Shown: positions 1-11,692, counted from the first letter of the stretch. The stretch: DNA of 64,000 nucleotides from Naematelia aurantialba (GCA_021527695.1 JAKFAO010000006.1:992001-1056000), one strand, 5' to 3'. The notes: generated by a model not told the origin, from the letters alone. Numbers and translations are program-made.

Positions 1-514
1 TGCGTAAGACCCAATACACTGGGATGCAGTCGGAGCAGATCGATCTTGGCGTTGAACGGGAGGCTCGGGTCCATTGGTCCATTGGTTCATTGGTCCATTT
101 GTAGGCATTTTCGTTCTGCTTGTTCATGCGATGCCCTATTTCACGATTGCAGTGCTCGATTTCGTCCCAGATCGTCGGGTGCTAGTCCGGTGCAGCTAGT
201 GTTATATGCTCGTCGGGTGCAGAGGCGTTGTCTCGCTGGCATTGCGGTACAGTGACATGAACCAGTGTTCTACACGTCCATAGTGATACATGCTGTGAAT
301 GCTAATGCAGGTAGTTTGGAGATACATTGGGCTAGAACTGAGTAGACGATGGTACCCTGCCACGACTTTACTCCCGCCACGATAGTGTCGGATTATACTA
401 GGGATGTGAGAGTGTAGGGCTGTGGTAGCGTAAGATGTGAGCGTGTAGGGCTGTGATAGTGAGTTCGTCATAATGAGGTCGTGATACGAGTTGTGACCGA
501 CCCCGCCCGCTCCG
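1..514. other. Left-edge intergenic sequence
   Basis: No coding exon is recognisable. It begins with a short imperfect repeat built on 'ccattggt' (about 69-100) and has a loosely repeated 'gtagggctgtg' motif near 413-455. It lies downstream of the stop codon of the minus-strand ZIM17 gene. Confidence 0.5.
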
Positions 515-1496
515 CTACTCGCCGTCAATCTCGATATCCCCGTCCGCGCCGATCCGGCCCTTGCGCACTTTCTCCCCTTTGGCTCGCAGCAGGTCCTCGA
601 CAGTCTTGAGGGTACCTTGTTCCGTGCTCTCCTGTACGCTATCAGCTGTGTTTCGCCGTAGGTGCTGCAGACTGAACGGAGCGGCCAACGACGCCAACGC
701 TGCCAACGCCGACGTCAAGACGCCAAGACGAAACCGACGAGCCGCGGCAGAACTGGCACACAGACATACGACATACAACATACCTTGAACCACCCGATAT
801 GATCAGCGATCAGGTGCCGCGCCTTGCACTCTGGGCACTGCACGATCACGAGGCCTTTTGTATATGCCCGCTTGGAGAATTCGTGCGTCGAGCGGTGGTT
901 GCATTCGTCGTGCGTGCATGTAAATGTCAGGGATCTGATGGTTAGCGATTTGCAAGATAGAGAGTTCAAGAGACAGGTGGTGCAGGCGCCAGACAGTATA
1001 GAAGCCTGACAGTGTAGGAGACAGATGGTGCGGAAGATGGACATAGAGTACTTTGAGCCTGACACCAAAGCGAGAAATGACACAGGCGAGGAATTTCACG
1101 GAGGGAAACAACACAGGTACAGAGGGGTCGTTTGTACACAGTAGCGAATTGCACAACAGACATCAAGACATGAGGAGCGAAGGACGGAGAGCGAGACACC
1201 CACAATCTAGGTTCTATTTGAGCGAATGATTGAGGTTTGGAATCGGTCGACGGAGCCTCTATAGCAAGACTTTCCGGTTCTAGAGGCGCTGCCTGTGCTT
1301 GTAAGGCAGGAGTAGACGGAGCAGAGGACGAAGAGGACGAAGATGACCGCGACCAAGCGATGGATGATGGCGCAAGGCTGGACGACGAAGCTCGTGTTGC
1401 GCGTGGTAGCAGGCGCAGCGTGGCTGGTACTTGTGGCCGAAGTACAGGCAGTGCCGAAGCTCTGCTTCGCAGTAGTGAGTTCCGAAGGGCTGCCAT
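515..1496 (-). CDS. ZIM17: Zim17/Hep1-type DNL zinc-finger mitochondrial Hsp70 escort protein
   Basis: Three exons (1496-1204, 934-784, 631-515) join in phase to 186 aa. The first ~95 residues are rich in Ser, Arg and Ala and free of acidic clusters, as in a mitochondrial presequence. The middle carries a zinc finger with two Cys pairs, starting FTCTHDECNHRS and continuing through VQCPECKARHLIADH. The C-terminal part reads EDLLRAKGEKVRKG, the region after the DNL-type finger. Proteins of this family keep matrix Hsp70 (Ssc1) soluble during protein import. Both introns have GTGGGT/GTATGT donors and CTAAC or CTGAT just before AG. The start is the ATG at 1496, the only one giving a presequence. 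It is divergent to the septin gene. The family call is firm; mitochondrial location is inferred. Confidence 0.9.
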
Positions 1497-1899
1497 TGTC
1501 TTCGTCGTATCGAAGTCTGTTGCGGACTTGCTCTGGAGAGATGACTACGTCTGAAAAATCAGGTGGCAAATGCCTTGACACGTGGCCTGTATCATGGGGA
1601 CCAAATAAACATCTGCCGTCGCGTGGGGGTCGACGCGGGGGATTGCTATAGGTCAAAGCGCTGATGAAGGAGCTCGACACATCGTTCAACCTTTGCATCA
1701 ACCGTTTGCTATCCCCCCCCCCTGTCCTCCTCGATCTCTCTCCAACAAGGCATAGAATCACACCGAGGACATTGTCAGACGCGTAGAACCCCTACAGAGT
1801 CCGACGTCTCGCCGTGGACTTGACTCGCAGCAGCGCTTTTTCCGAATCTCACCACCCTCCCCTTTGCCCGTCGTTGATACCCATTGCAGCGGCGTCACC
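1497..1899. promoter_or_regulatory. Divergent ZIM17 / CDC11 intergenic region
   Basis: 403 bp between two divergent start codons, so it must hold both 5' UTRs and promoters. It contains a run of nine C at about 1713 and a pyrimidine-rich stretch just upstream of the septin ATG. No specific factor site could be assigned. Confidence 0.4.
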
Positions 1900-3937
1900 A
1901 TGGCATCTAGGGCGTCGCGAGGCCGCAAGCAGGCCAAGAAGGGCGTTCAGCTCACTCTCATGGTCGTTGGTGAGTGTTTGCTGGGGCTGTGTTTCGCTGC
2001 ACGGGAAGAGGAGCGCAAAAACACTGGTGGTCTGTGCACCGCCCAGCTTTAGCGACAGTGTTGAAGGTTGAGTCACGAGTGACCCTCCATGGGTCTGCTT
2101 TTCCCGTACAGCTCCCATGAAGCGATAGAGGTGGCAAGCGCACAAACTGGGTCGGCGAGCTGGTCGTTCACACCTGCTGTAGACGGGCGTCCCCGTGGCT
2201 GACCGACTTAGGCGCATCGGGCACGGGCCGCACCACTTTCATCAACACGCTGGTCGATCAGCCACTCCTTCCTCACCGCTCCCAGTCTCTGCTTACCGAC
2301 CCGTCAAACCCCCACTCTCAACTGGACATATCGCTTGTCCGACAGGCCGCGCAGACAGCACACGAGGAAGAGCCCATCAAGATCAAGCCGGTCAATGTCG
2401 AGCTGGAAGAAGACGGCGTGCGCATCGCGTTGACCGTCGTTGACACGCCCGGCTTTGGCGACGGAATTGATAACGAATATGCGTGAGTCGCTGCTACCCT
2501 GCCTCCTACTGTGCTTTGATCCGGCCACGCCACCGGCACTTGAACCACATGGACAATGTACTGATGGGGACGCAGGTTTCAGGAAATCTCAAACTACCTT
2601 GAAAGGCAGTATGACGACATCCTCGCCGAGGAGAACAGGATCAAGCGAAATCCACGGTTTCGGGACAACCGAGTACACGCGCTGCTGTACTTTATCCCGC
2701 CAACCGGTCATGCGTGCGTCGTCTCGCTGCATACCGCTACGATGAAGCGCTAACCATGTACCAGGCTGCGAGAGATGGACATTCAGCTCATGAGGAGACT
2801 CTCGCCTCGCGTCAACGTCATCCCGGTGATTGGCAAGGCGGACAGTCTGAACTCGCTGGAGCTCAAAGCATTCAAAAAGCGGGTAAGTCTGGGACTCTAG
2901 CCCTAGTCGCTAGATGCAGAATTCCCCCCCTTTGACTCATCATTACATCGCCTCGCTCCTTTCGTGCCGCAGGTCCCAGCTGACACGTCCAGATCATGGA
3001 AGACATCGAATACTACGGCATCCCAGTGTACAATTTTCCGTACGACGTGGAAGAGGACGACGAAGAGACCATCAACGACAACTCTGAGCTTCGTGCCCTG
3101 CTGCCGTTTGCAATCGTCGGGAGCGAAGAAGAAATCATGATTAATGGGGAGGGCGTGCGGGGGCGCAGGTACCCGTGGGGCGTGGTCGAAGTGGACAACC
3201 CGCTTCATTCGGACTTTGCGAGGTTGAGGGCCGCGCTCTTCATGTGAGTCTTGCAGTGTGAGAGTGTCCGACGTGCATGATCTGAGGTCATGGCGCCAAA
3301 GGATCTAGCATCTCGGGCAAAGGTGACGGGGAGGGAGTGGGCTCCTCTGCTTTCCGAATTACCGGATCTCTGGAAGAGTTGGGCTAACTCGTGCAGGACC
3401 CACATGACCGACTTGAAAGAGATCACTCACGACTACCTGTACGAGAACTACCGGACTGAGAAACTGTCGCGGTCCGTGGGTGGCGGTGACCCGTGCGTGA
3501 CATTCCCCTATGTCATGCTGAGCGCAGCTGATACGAGACGTGATCAGAGACCAGTCGATCTTGCCTGAAGATATGGCGAACCAGTCGGTCCGGCTGAAAG
3601 AGGACCAACTGAGGCGCGAAGAAGAAAAGCTGCGCGAGGTCGAGCTCAAGGTTCAGCGGGAGATACAGATCAAGAAGCAGGAATTGATGGCAAAGGAAGA
3701 CAGTCTCAAGGTGCTGGAAGCGCGGTTGGGTGAGTGTGTCTGGGCTGTGGTTGTGGCTGCGTCGGTGTGGTGGCTGTGTAGTGTCGGTGTGGTGTCGGTG
3801 TGGTGTCGGTGTCGGTGTCGAGTGGACCGGGTTGTGGTCGATGCCTCATTGTCGGCACTCGGTCACCGGTGGGCTGACGGGATGCAGCTGCGCAGACGCC
3901 AAACCATATGCGAGAAGGTACCATGTCGAGCATGTGA
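1900..3937 (+). CDS. CDC11: Septin, Cdc11 type
   Basis: Eight exons (1900-1969, 2212-2482, 2576-2713, 2765-2882, 2993-3243, 3397-3475, 3528-3729, 3888-3937) join in phase to 392 aa. The P-loop reads GASGTGRTT, the variant found in Cdc11-type septins rather than the GxSGLGKS of Cdc3, Cdc10 or Cdc12. G3 is VDTPGFGD and G4 is IGKADS. The septin unique element includes THMTDLKEITHDYLYENYR. A short C-terminal coiled coil follows (QLRREEEKLREVELK). Septins form filaments at the bud neck and septum. The last exon, ending HMREGTMSSM, is chosen by phase and by a good CTGAC/AG acceptor; the tail is the least certain part. Family assignment is firm, the Cdc11 subclass probable. Confidence 0.88.
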
Positions 3938-5449
3938 GCGTGGGGAGGATGAGAGGCAATGCCTGGGTAGATGTGAGGTAGTGGGTGGGAAGGGTGTGAG
4001 GTAGTGAGTGGGGAGGGTGTGAGACAACGGTCGAAAGGATGTGAGGAGACAACGCGTCAGGCGAATGCAGAACGAAGGGATGAATGTGGAGGGAAGGGAT
4101 GGATGTAGAGGAAAGGGAGGAATGTAGAGGAGGGGATGAGGAAACTAGGAGCATGGACGAGCGAAGGGCGGGGTCGCCGTTTCGACATTTGCTGGTCAAA
4201 ATTCACGTTCTTACGCCTTTGCCTATACCGATGCCTATAGATACCCGTGGCCGTGCTGCCCGTGCTCTGCGTGTTTCTGCGTGTGCTCTGCGTGTGTTTT
4301 GCGTGTGCCCTATCTGTGCTCTGCGTGTGCCCTGTCTGGGCCCTTGGGAGCACTGCTCAGCCAAGGCCAAGACCAGTGACTGTTGATGCCGCTGTGACTG
4401 CCACGCTTGATGTCACTGTCGTTGATACTGTCAAATCGCTGTCGCTGTGGCTTCTTCCGACGGGCATGCGTCTCGTGCAGAGACGGTCGTCATCTCAAGC
4501 AAGTTAGATTGTCCCAGTCAATGGCAAGGAAGAAAGGCTATCGAGTCGCGCCGGAGATGCAGCAGATCGACTTTAACACTGCATCGTCCTGCGTACTGTA
4601 TGGAAATTGCCTAGTCATAGGGGTACAAATCCGCCAAGGCGGCAGAAAAGCAGTACAACGACGTCAACATGTACAAAGAGGCAAGCTGTACAAACGAGAG
4701 ATGAACAAGCACAGCAACAACCTGACCAGTCGTACACGTACATTCCCACATACACCTCCTTCCTCCGGAATCCATTCTCTCCGACAGCACGGTGTCAGTG
4801 CCACACGGGTGGACGCCCGAGCGATCCATCGCACGCCGTTTCCCGCAGACTCGTCGCCTTCATGTAACACAACCTCGAGGTGCCTCAGCGGCAACTCCGC
4901 TTCCACTCTGCTCCCTTAAGCTGTCCGTCTGGTGTTTTCGCCAACTCCCTCGCATCGAGACGACGCTCCCGGCGTCCTGCGTGGCGGCCTTCTTCTCTCG
5001 TCGCCTCGCCGGCATGGTCCGGGGAAATTTTCTCGTATTGTACATGTAGATATCGACTTGGAAGCCCCCTGATCCGTCACTGGCACGCCAAATCAAGGCT
5101 GACGCTGCTCGGTGTCGATGCGTTGAGCTACTGGTCCTTTGCTGCCTGTGCAGCGTGCGGGGTACTTCGGCCCTGTGGGATCATGCGCCCCTTCCTGAGG
5201 CCACACGCCAAGCGGCATCGCGCCAATACAACGCGTCGATGCTGGGAATAGACGGCGGAAATTGATGTACAAGTGGAATGATGGTGTGCGGCCGTATGGC
5301 GTTCGTGGCGAGCATGAATGTGGTTGTTGATTTCCTGGCAAGTTCATTTTCTGTGATTCATTTGATTTGACCACTGTCCTTCTTTCTTCATTCCGAATTC
5401 GTGTCATGCGGGATCATATCCCGAGACATGGAAGCATATGCCCAGTCGC
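3938..5449. other. Repeat-rich intergenic region
   Basis: 1.5 kb between the septin stop and the convergent minus-strand gene. It holds GTGTCGGTGTGG-like repeats just inside the last septin intron, G/A-rich 'gaggatgtgagg' tracts (about 4000-4150), and loose repeats of 'tgctctgcgtgtg' (4260-4335). One possible small two-exon reading frame at 4520-4707 is described under findings. Nothing else resembles a gene. Confidence 0.45.
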
Positions 5450-6469
5450 TCAAAAGTGCCCGTGCTCTCGCAAGATCCTCTCCCCCATCTGAACGTCATG
5501 TCAGCCAACAGGCCCGACGGAATGGCCAAAAATCAGAACAGGGGAAGAGAAGGCAGGAGACTCACGGGGGAGACGCCACGCTTCTTGCTCGCCTCGGAGT
5601 ATCGTCGTCCACGAACTCCGCTGACCGTATTCGCACGCTGCAGGACCGGGTCGGCGGTGGGAGGCTCGACGGGGCCGGCCATGACGGGCGTGGTGTCTGC
5701 GGCGGGAAGTGGGGCGGGAAGTGGGGCTGCAGTGCTGGGCGGGGACAGGAATGTTGGCTGTGTGAGTTTAGCTTGAGCTCTTGTTGGCAGTGACCAAACG
5801 ACAGCCTACAAGCGCAGGGGAACGAGGAGAGTATCGGATCTGGGGAGAAGAATGAAGACGGGCCGAGGAATATACACTCACTCGGACAAAGCCCACGCCT
5901 GACATGCTGAGTCGTCGAAGAACACCTTGACCCTTGGCCACCTTGTCCGCCATGACGCCCTGCCCTGGCGCCGGAGCACTGCACGGCACGGCCTCTCCCG
6001 CCGGGGTAGTACCCATCGTCGGCGCTGGGACGGAGGGCGAGGTCGCCCCAAAGCCCTTGAGGAGGCTCGAGATCCCGCTCGGTCCAGTGACACTCACGGC
6101 CCTTCTGTTCCACGACCGGCTGCGGAGGTCGTTCATATCCCCAAACTCAAAAGAGTCGTGCCGTTCATGCTCGTCGTGTTCGTGGTCTTCGGGCCTGAAC
6201 ACCTCGGGCATTGGCATCGCCATTGGCGCAGTCGACGATGTGCCGTTGGCGTTGGCGTGGGCGTTGGGCGGCGACTTGCCAAAGCTAGATGCCCATTTGA
6301 ACATCCCTTGCTGGGCCTGCAGGGACGGGGAAGTAGCGAGACCCGGCGGGGGAAAGAATGGGGTCTGCGGCGAGATGGAGAGCGTGGAGGAAGAGGAAGG
6401 CGTGGTCATGGTGCCGTAGGCGACGTGCGAGTGAGGCGGCGTGGACGAGATGGGAATGGGCAAGGACAT
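5450..6469 (-). CDS. Conserved fungal protein of unknown function with C-terminal PMGER motif
   Basis: Three exons (6469-5882, 5757-5566, 5488-5450) join in phase 0 to 272 aa. The N-terminal half is Pro/Ser/Thr-rich and disordered. The centre has SFEFGDMNDLRSRSWNRRAVS followed by SGISSLLKGF and a basic RRLSMSG block that looks like a phosphorylation target. The protein ends PMGERILREHGHF. Many fungal proteins of unknown function end in a similar PMGERxLxxH tail preceded by RRxS motifs; this is recalled family knowledge, not a search. No catalytic domain is visible. The start at 6469 is the first ATG after a repetitive stretch; the frame stays open upstream to 6871, so a longer N-terminus is possible. 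Confidence 0.7.
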
Positions 6470-7186
6470 GAGCGGGTAGTCGAATGCTGGGTTGCAGTTG
6501 CTACAAGGCAAAGAGGCTGGAAAGGCAGGAGTGAAAGCTGAGGGAAGAAGAGTGGTGGATTGAAAAAGAGTGATGGATTGAAAAAGAGTGATGGATTGAA
6601 GAAGAGTGATGGATTGAAGAAGAGAGACGAGGTCGCGCGGGCAAAGGACCACTGCAGCTGGAGCTGGAGCTGCGAGCTGCGGGTATCGCACGTGTCTCGA
6701 CGAGGTGATGGTTGTCGAGTGGGTTTGAGCTGGTTGGTACTTTTGAGACGATGCGAGAATGGTGAGAGACCAGTGCTGCGTGATATTTGCTGCCAGAGAC
6801 GGTTTTGAATCAGAAAGGAGGAGAAAGAAGGAAGGAAGGAAAGAAGGAAAGGAAAAGCGACTATATACCAAATCCCTCTCAACTCAGCCACGGGCTCCCT
6901 GACCGAGGCGACTAGGCAGGGGAGTCGTCATCTCCCCAAACTGTCCCTTTCCCCGTGCGGCATCGACGCGGGGCCCGGCGAGCAACCCCCCCATCCTCTC
7001 GGCAGGATATTGCCGTAACGCCGCGTGTGGCACAGGGATACAAGGGTAATCTGATAATCAGAGGATATCTGCAGGCAGTGCCAATTTGTGTCTCGAGACA
7101 AACTCTGCCAGGTCGTCGAGAGGTCCACAGAGGTCGATGTCGTGTGCCAAACGCTCATCTCTACAAAAGTCAATATATCGGCCGCC
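6470..7186. promoter_or_regulatory. Divergent intergenic region with an 18-nt minisatellite
   Basis: 717 bp between divergent starts of the PMGER-tail protein and the glycoside-hydrolase-like gene. It contains four head-to-tail 18-nt units (6558-6629) and a purine-rich tract 6820-6855. A Kozak-like gccgccATGA sits at the right-hand gene start. Confidence 0.4.
6558..6629. repeat. 18-nt tandem repeat, four units
   Basis: Unit gattgaaaaagagtgatg is repeated four times with a few A/G changes, the last unit being degenerate. It lies in the probable 5' region of the minus-strand gene, where it keeps a long frame open in all units because 18 is a multiple of 3. Confidence 0.85.
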
Positions 7187-9949
7187 ATGACCAGTCGCCT
7201 GTTCGCGCGCGCAGGCCTCCTGCTCGTCTTTGTTGGGTTGGGTCTAGTCCCGCCGACCGTGGGCTACGGGACATGGTGTGGCAAGTACTACGAAGTCGGC
7301 GCACCGCGCACCCCTCCCCCGCCGGAGAGCAAGTTTGCGCACCCTCCCCAAGGCGACGTGCAGCTCCTAGACTTCCGATGCATACCCGCGAGCTCGATCT
7401 ACCTCGAGGGAGATATCACCGAAGACCCGCCGAGGCTTGTGGTGGATGCCAATCTCACTTTCGACCTCGGCGAGCCTTGTGAGTGGCAAGCTTCTACCTA
7501 CTTGACCATTGCAAATTCCATTACTGACCCGTATGTGTAGGCTCTGCGGCGGCAGGAGCGCAGGTGCTGGTTACAGTCGAGCTGGACGGGCAGTACCTCA
7601 CCTCGTCTTCAGTAATCCTCGGGGCTACCGCCACTGTCCTGCCGCTTCCCCTGACGCATCTCCCACCCTCACTAGACGCTCATGCAATCAAGTGCAAGGC
7701 AGAGGTCGGCGGCACGACGTACGTAGCCACGAGCGAGCTGTTCTACCTTCCTCCCAATCCGTGGGGCGGGTCCGCGGTCAAGCTCGACAGGCTGACCGGA
7801 GGGATGCGGGTGAAGCGGCGCCCCTCTGAGTCGGGCTGGGAGGAGATTCTTCCATTTGGATGGTACGATGTGAGTCCGCTTGCTTCCTCCAAGCAGGTGA
7901 AGCGACACCTACCACCTCCACACTGGCACTGTGACCATCTTTGTTACGCACAGGATGCATGATCGCTTTCAGTGCATCTCCAAGGATACACGATCACCGA
8001 CCATCATGGCCTCCCCAGCTGACCAGTCCAGTCGATCGACGTCAACGAACGCACCCAACAGTCTCCATCACATCCCGCTCCCGTCGTCCCACCTGGCGAT
8101 TTGCAGCATTGGTTTACAAGCTCGGGACGCGCGGAATCGGGTGTCAACGTGATGACCAACATGCAGCGGCTGGACATGGCCGCTGAACTGGGGTTCAATC
8201 TCATCCACCCTGTGCCGCCGTCGACATCGTATGCGCCTGACGGGGACGACTCGGCCATCTCGGCGTACTTTGCGCATGCGGAGAAGCGCGGGGTTGGGGT
8301 CATGTATGACATGCGGCACTGTGAGTGGCTTCTGGGCCCCTGCTCCCCATGCGGTTCGCATGAAACTACTTGCGGTAGATTGGGTCGTAGGGTCTGGGTC
8401 TGGGTAGGGGTCCAAGTATGAAGCTGACTGGCGTCGGGGTCGTCTGCTTGTTGTCACTTGTCATCCGACTATACTGACTGCGGCTCAGCATTCACGGACA
8501 TGGAGCTGGTGCGGCAGCAGGTGGCGGAACACCGGCACCACCCCTCCCTCCTGGTATGGTACACCTCTGATGAGCCCGACGGGCCTGCGCTGCCGCTCTC
8601 GTCGACAGCCGACGCACGCGCCCTTATCCGCCAGCTGGACCCGTACCACCCTGTATCTCTGGTGCTCAATTGCGCCGACTACCATTTCGCCGCGTACGCC
8701 GCTGGCGCCGACATCCTGCTTGCCGACCCGTACCCGGTCGCTCTGAACCCGCTCTGGTCGAAGAAATGGGGCACGCCCGTGACGCGCGACTTTGGGTGTT
8801 CGGGATGCGACGGATGCCGGGGGAACCTGTACGACGTCGCGGGCCGGCTGGACGAGTGGAGGGCGCGGCTGAGGGCGGTGCGGAGGGACAGGGAGGTGCA
8901 GATGTGGATCGTGCCGCAGGCGTTTGATGATGCCATGGACGAGTTCTGGTGGCGCGTCCCGAGTGGCGACGAGGGCGCGGCCCAGATCGTCATGGCGTTC
9001 AACCATGGGGCCGTGGGGCACTGCGCGTGGCTGGCGAGTTCGTCGACGCCTGAATTGCTGGGTGTGAGTGCGGTTTGAATGAGGCATGCTCCACTTTCTT
9101 TGTGCATCGTCCCTTCCTCTATCGTCGCTTGCCAATTCGTTCTTCACGTAGCCGTGTCTTCTCCATTCTTCTTTGCGTCTTCGTTCTCGCTTTCCTCCTC
9201 TTCCTTGCCGTGTCGCTGTGTTTATTCCTTCCTCCTCTTTGCCTGTGCTCTTTCCCCAACGTGCTTCTCTGTCTTTCACATGCCCGTGGCTAATCCTTCA
9301 GAACGCCTCGTTCATCTTCCACCACCTCTCGCGCCACCTGCCCTTCCTGATTGCCAACTCGCACACGCGGCACCCTCTTTCCACGTCTGTCCCTCACGAC
9401 GGCCAGAATGGTCTCGACGTTGCTTGCTGGACACGTGTTGTTGCAGACGAAGAGGACGTTGACTACGTTGACTACGATCACTACGAGAACGATCACGGCG
9501 ACGACGACGACGACGCCGGCTTCGATCACAGTCACTCCCAGACCAACGATTATGATCGCGATCATCACCGCGATCACGACAACCCACTCATGGCACACAC
9601 CGACGACGACGTCCTTATGCACCCACAACACCACGCAGGAATCGGCATCGGCATTGTGAATCCCGCCGCCGACTCCGGCGGGACGACGGAACAGGCGCTG
9701 GTGCTCGCGGTGAACGGCTTCTACGGCCCTCACACCGTGGCATTCACGCTTCCCAGCATGTCCGGCTGGACAGTCCGCCGCGTGCTCTTTGGGCAAGTGA
9801 CGGGCGGACACGGTGGGGAGGTGGGGTTCGTGTTGGGCCGGATGGGCGTGGGCGGGGTCGTCCTGGAGCGGCGGAGGCGGCGGCGGCGGGAGGCGGCGAG
9901 GCGGGAGAGGGTGGGGCTCGTGCTGCCTGTGCGGAGTTCTGAGCTGTGA
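7187..9949 (+). CDS. Secreted glycoside-hydrolase-like protein (TIM-barrel type)
   Basis: Five exons (7187-7478, 7541-7869, 8107-8320, 8489-9063, 9302-9949) join in phase to 685 aa. Residues 1-26 form a signal peptide ending near VGYG. The middle has LPFGWYD, GFNLIHPVPP, VGVMYDMRH, then HPSLLVWYTSDEPDGP and LDPYHPVSLVLNC. This order matches a family of secreted fungal proteins related to glycoside hydrolases, in which the acidic pair in SDEPDGP is a good catalytic candidate (inference). Several Cys (CSGCDGCRG) suggest an extracellular fold. Exon 5 encodes an unusual Asp/His-rich insert (about 9450-9635) before the C-terminal beta region. Intron 2 is long (237 nt) and its acceptor at 8106 was chosen because it alone keeps phase and homology. 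Substrate unknown. Confidence 0.8.
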
Positions 9950-10047
9950 TTTCTGAGATGTGCAGAGTTCTGAGCTGTGATCGGGTGAGCATAGATAGCA
10001 GGCTCAGGTATGAGGTAGAGTGGATATTGGACATTGCTCGTGTGTAA

Positions 10048-10184
10048 GGATCACGTACGAGACAGAGTGTGGTCGAGTACCTGCCGTTGTACAGAATGGG
10101 AGAGTGCATTGCGCATACGAGTATGTAGACATCACGTACGAGCCAGAGTGTGGTTGAGCACCTGCTGTTGCGTAGAATTGGAGA
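10048..10184. repeat. Diverged ~56-nt direct repeat
   Basis: Two copies share 'atcacgtacgag' followed by 'agagtgtggt', 'gagcacctg' or 'gagtacctg' and an 'agaatggga' or 'agaattgga' end, about 81 nt apart. They look like an old tandem duplication. Confidence 0.7.
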
Positions 10185-10679
10185 TTCGGCTTGCCTTTTT
10201 GGTATTTGGATAAATATCTTGCACATGGATGGGAGTACGTATATACGGATGTCTGACAGCGAACGCAAGCAACAACCGGAGCGAGAGCATGCCGTGGAGA
10301 GGAGTGGCAACGGCATGCCAACGCGTTCCGTCAAGCGTCGACTCACGAGCATGCTCCAAGGACGATTTGTAGCCGCAGAGCCATCACTTGTTCAAAGAAC
10401 CGCCATCGCGTAGAGTGTCAACTGTCCTGAAGAAGCTCACAGAAGAAGCTCACAGACCGACGACGATACCGAGGCCAAGGACGACTACACTGCGTGTGCA
10501 AGCAAACGGCGCACGGACCAGTCGTCAGACGTCATCGGACGTATCCGATGTTCCGCAGCTACATCCCCTCGCCCATCAACACTGCGTCGTGCAGCGTGCA
10601 GCACCTCGACTACCCAAGTGACAAGTGACAAGTGCCCATTTGTCTGTCTCTGCTGGTAAGCGGTCCGGTCTGCTGGTGG

Positions 10680-10770
10680 CGACCGTCTCCCACGACCGCA
10701 CTGGTAGGCGACCGTCTCTCACGACTGCACTGGTAGGCGACCGTCTCTCCACGACCGCACTGTAGGCACC
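10680..10770. repeat. Short tandem repeat upstream of NADAR gene
   Basis: Three imperfect copies of a ~28-nt unit containing 'gcgaccgtctc' and 'acgaccgcactg' end immediately before the ATG at 10774. Confidence 0.75.
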
Positions 10771-10773
10771 ACA

Positions 10774-11692
10774 ATGGCGAGAGGCGGCGCCGACTCCTCG
10801 GCGATCACGCCCGCCGCTGGCCTGTCGTATCCGCCTGCGCCCGGCACCTCGGCTCTGTCGTCCACCGCTGAAGACGACTCTGGTACTGGCGAGACAAGCA
10901 CCCCCGACACCCAGCCTCGTCCTGACTCTGCCGATCCCGCCGACTCCACCCCCGACCCCGCCGACTCCACCCCCGACCCCGCCGACGCCACCCCCGACCC
11001 CTCCGCCGCCGCCGACGTCGACCCCACCTCCGTCCCCGCCGACGCCTACCCCTACATCCTGTTCTACGACTACACGCCGTCGGCGTCGAATCCGGTGTCG
11101 CTCGCGTGCTTCTCGCAGTGGTACGCTGCGGCGTTTCTGGACCCCAACTACCCTGGGGTGCCGTTCCGCACTGCCGAGCACTACATGATGTACGCCAAGG
11201 CGCTGCTGTTCGAGCCGTGCGCGGCGCGGGGGATCGTCGATGCGCCGACGCCGGCCGAGGCGAAGCGGCTGGGCCGCGCGGTGCAGGGCTTCGACCGGGC
11301 GGTGTGGGCGGAGCATGCGGACAAGGTGGTCGAGCGGGGGAACTACCTCAAGTTCTCGCAGGACGAGCGGCTCAAGCGCTGGCTGGTGGAGACCAAGGGC
11401 AGCGTGCTGGTCGAGGCGAGCGAGGATGATAGGGTGTGGGGGATCGGTTTTGGCATGGACACGGCCCGGGGGAACGAGGATAAGTGGGGCCAGAATCGGT
11501 GAGTGTGGGAGAAGAGAGGGGAGATGAGGCGAAAAGGGGCGACGGAAGAGCGGAGAGGGGAGAAGAGGGGAGAGCAGGTGATCAGGGAGGATTCTAAGAA
11601 CGCCGACGCTGACGCTGCGTAGGATGGGCTTGGCCTTGACGAGAGCCAGAGACCAGATCATCGCAGAGGCAGAGGGCGCCCATGTCATGTGA
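10774..11692 (+). CDS. NADAR (YbiA-like) domain protein
   Basis: Two exons (10774-11498, 11623-11692) join in phase to 264 aa. Residues 1-95 are a disordered region with repeated Asp-Pro-Ala motifs (DPADSTPDPADSTP). The rest is a NADAR domain: ASNPVSLACFSQWYAAAF, FRTAEHYMMYAKALLF, AKRLGRAVQGFD, VVERGNYLKFSQDE, SVLVEASEDDRVWGIGF and WGQNRMGLALTRARD. NADAR proteins act on N-glycosidic ADP-ribose or riboflavin-pathway intermediates; which applies here cannot be told. The intron is required to complete the conserved WGQN-xx-G-x-AL end, so the domain is intact. The full set of motifs makes the family certain; the biological role is open. Confidence 0.9.

Larger units (their letters stand above)
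9950..10773. other. Intergenic region with diverged direct repeats
   Basis: 824 bp with no supportable gene. It holds an approximately 56-nt direct repeat (10048-10103 and 10129-10184) and, at 10680-10770, three imperfect copies of 'ggcgaccgtctctcacgaccgcactg' just upstream of the NADAR gene. Confidence 0.5.
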
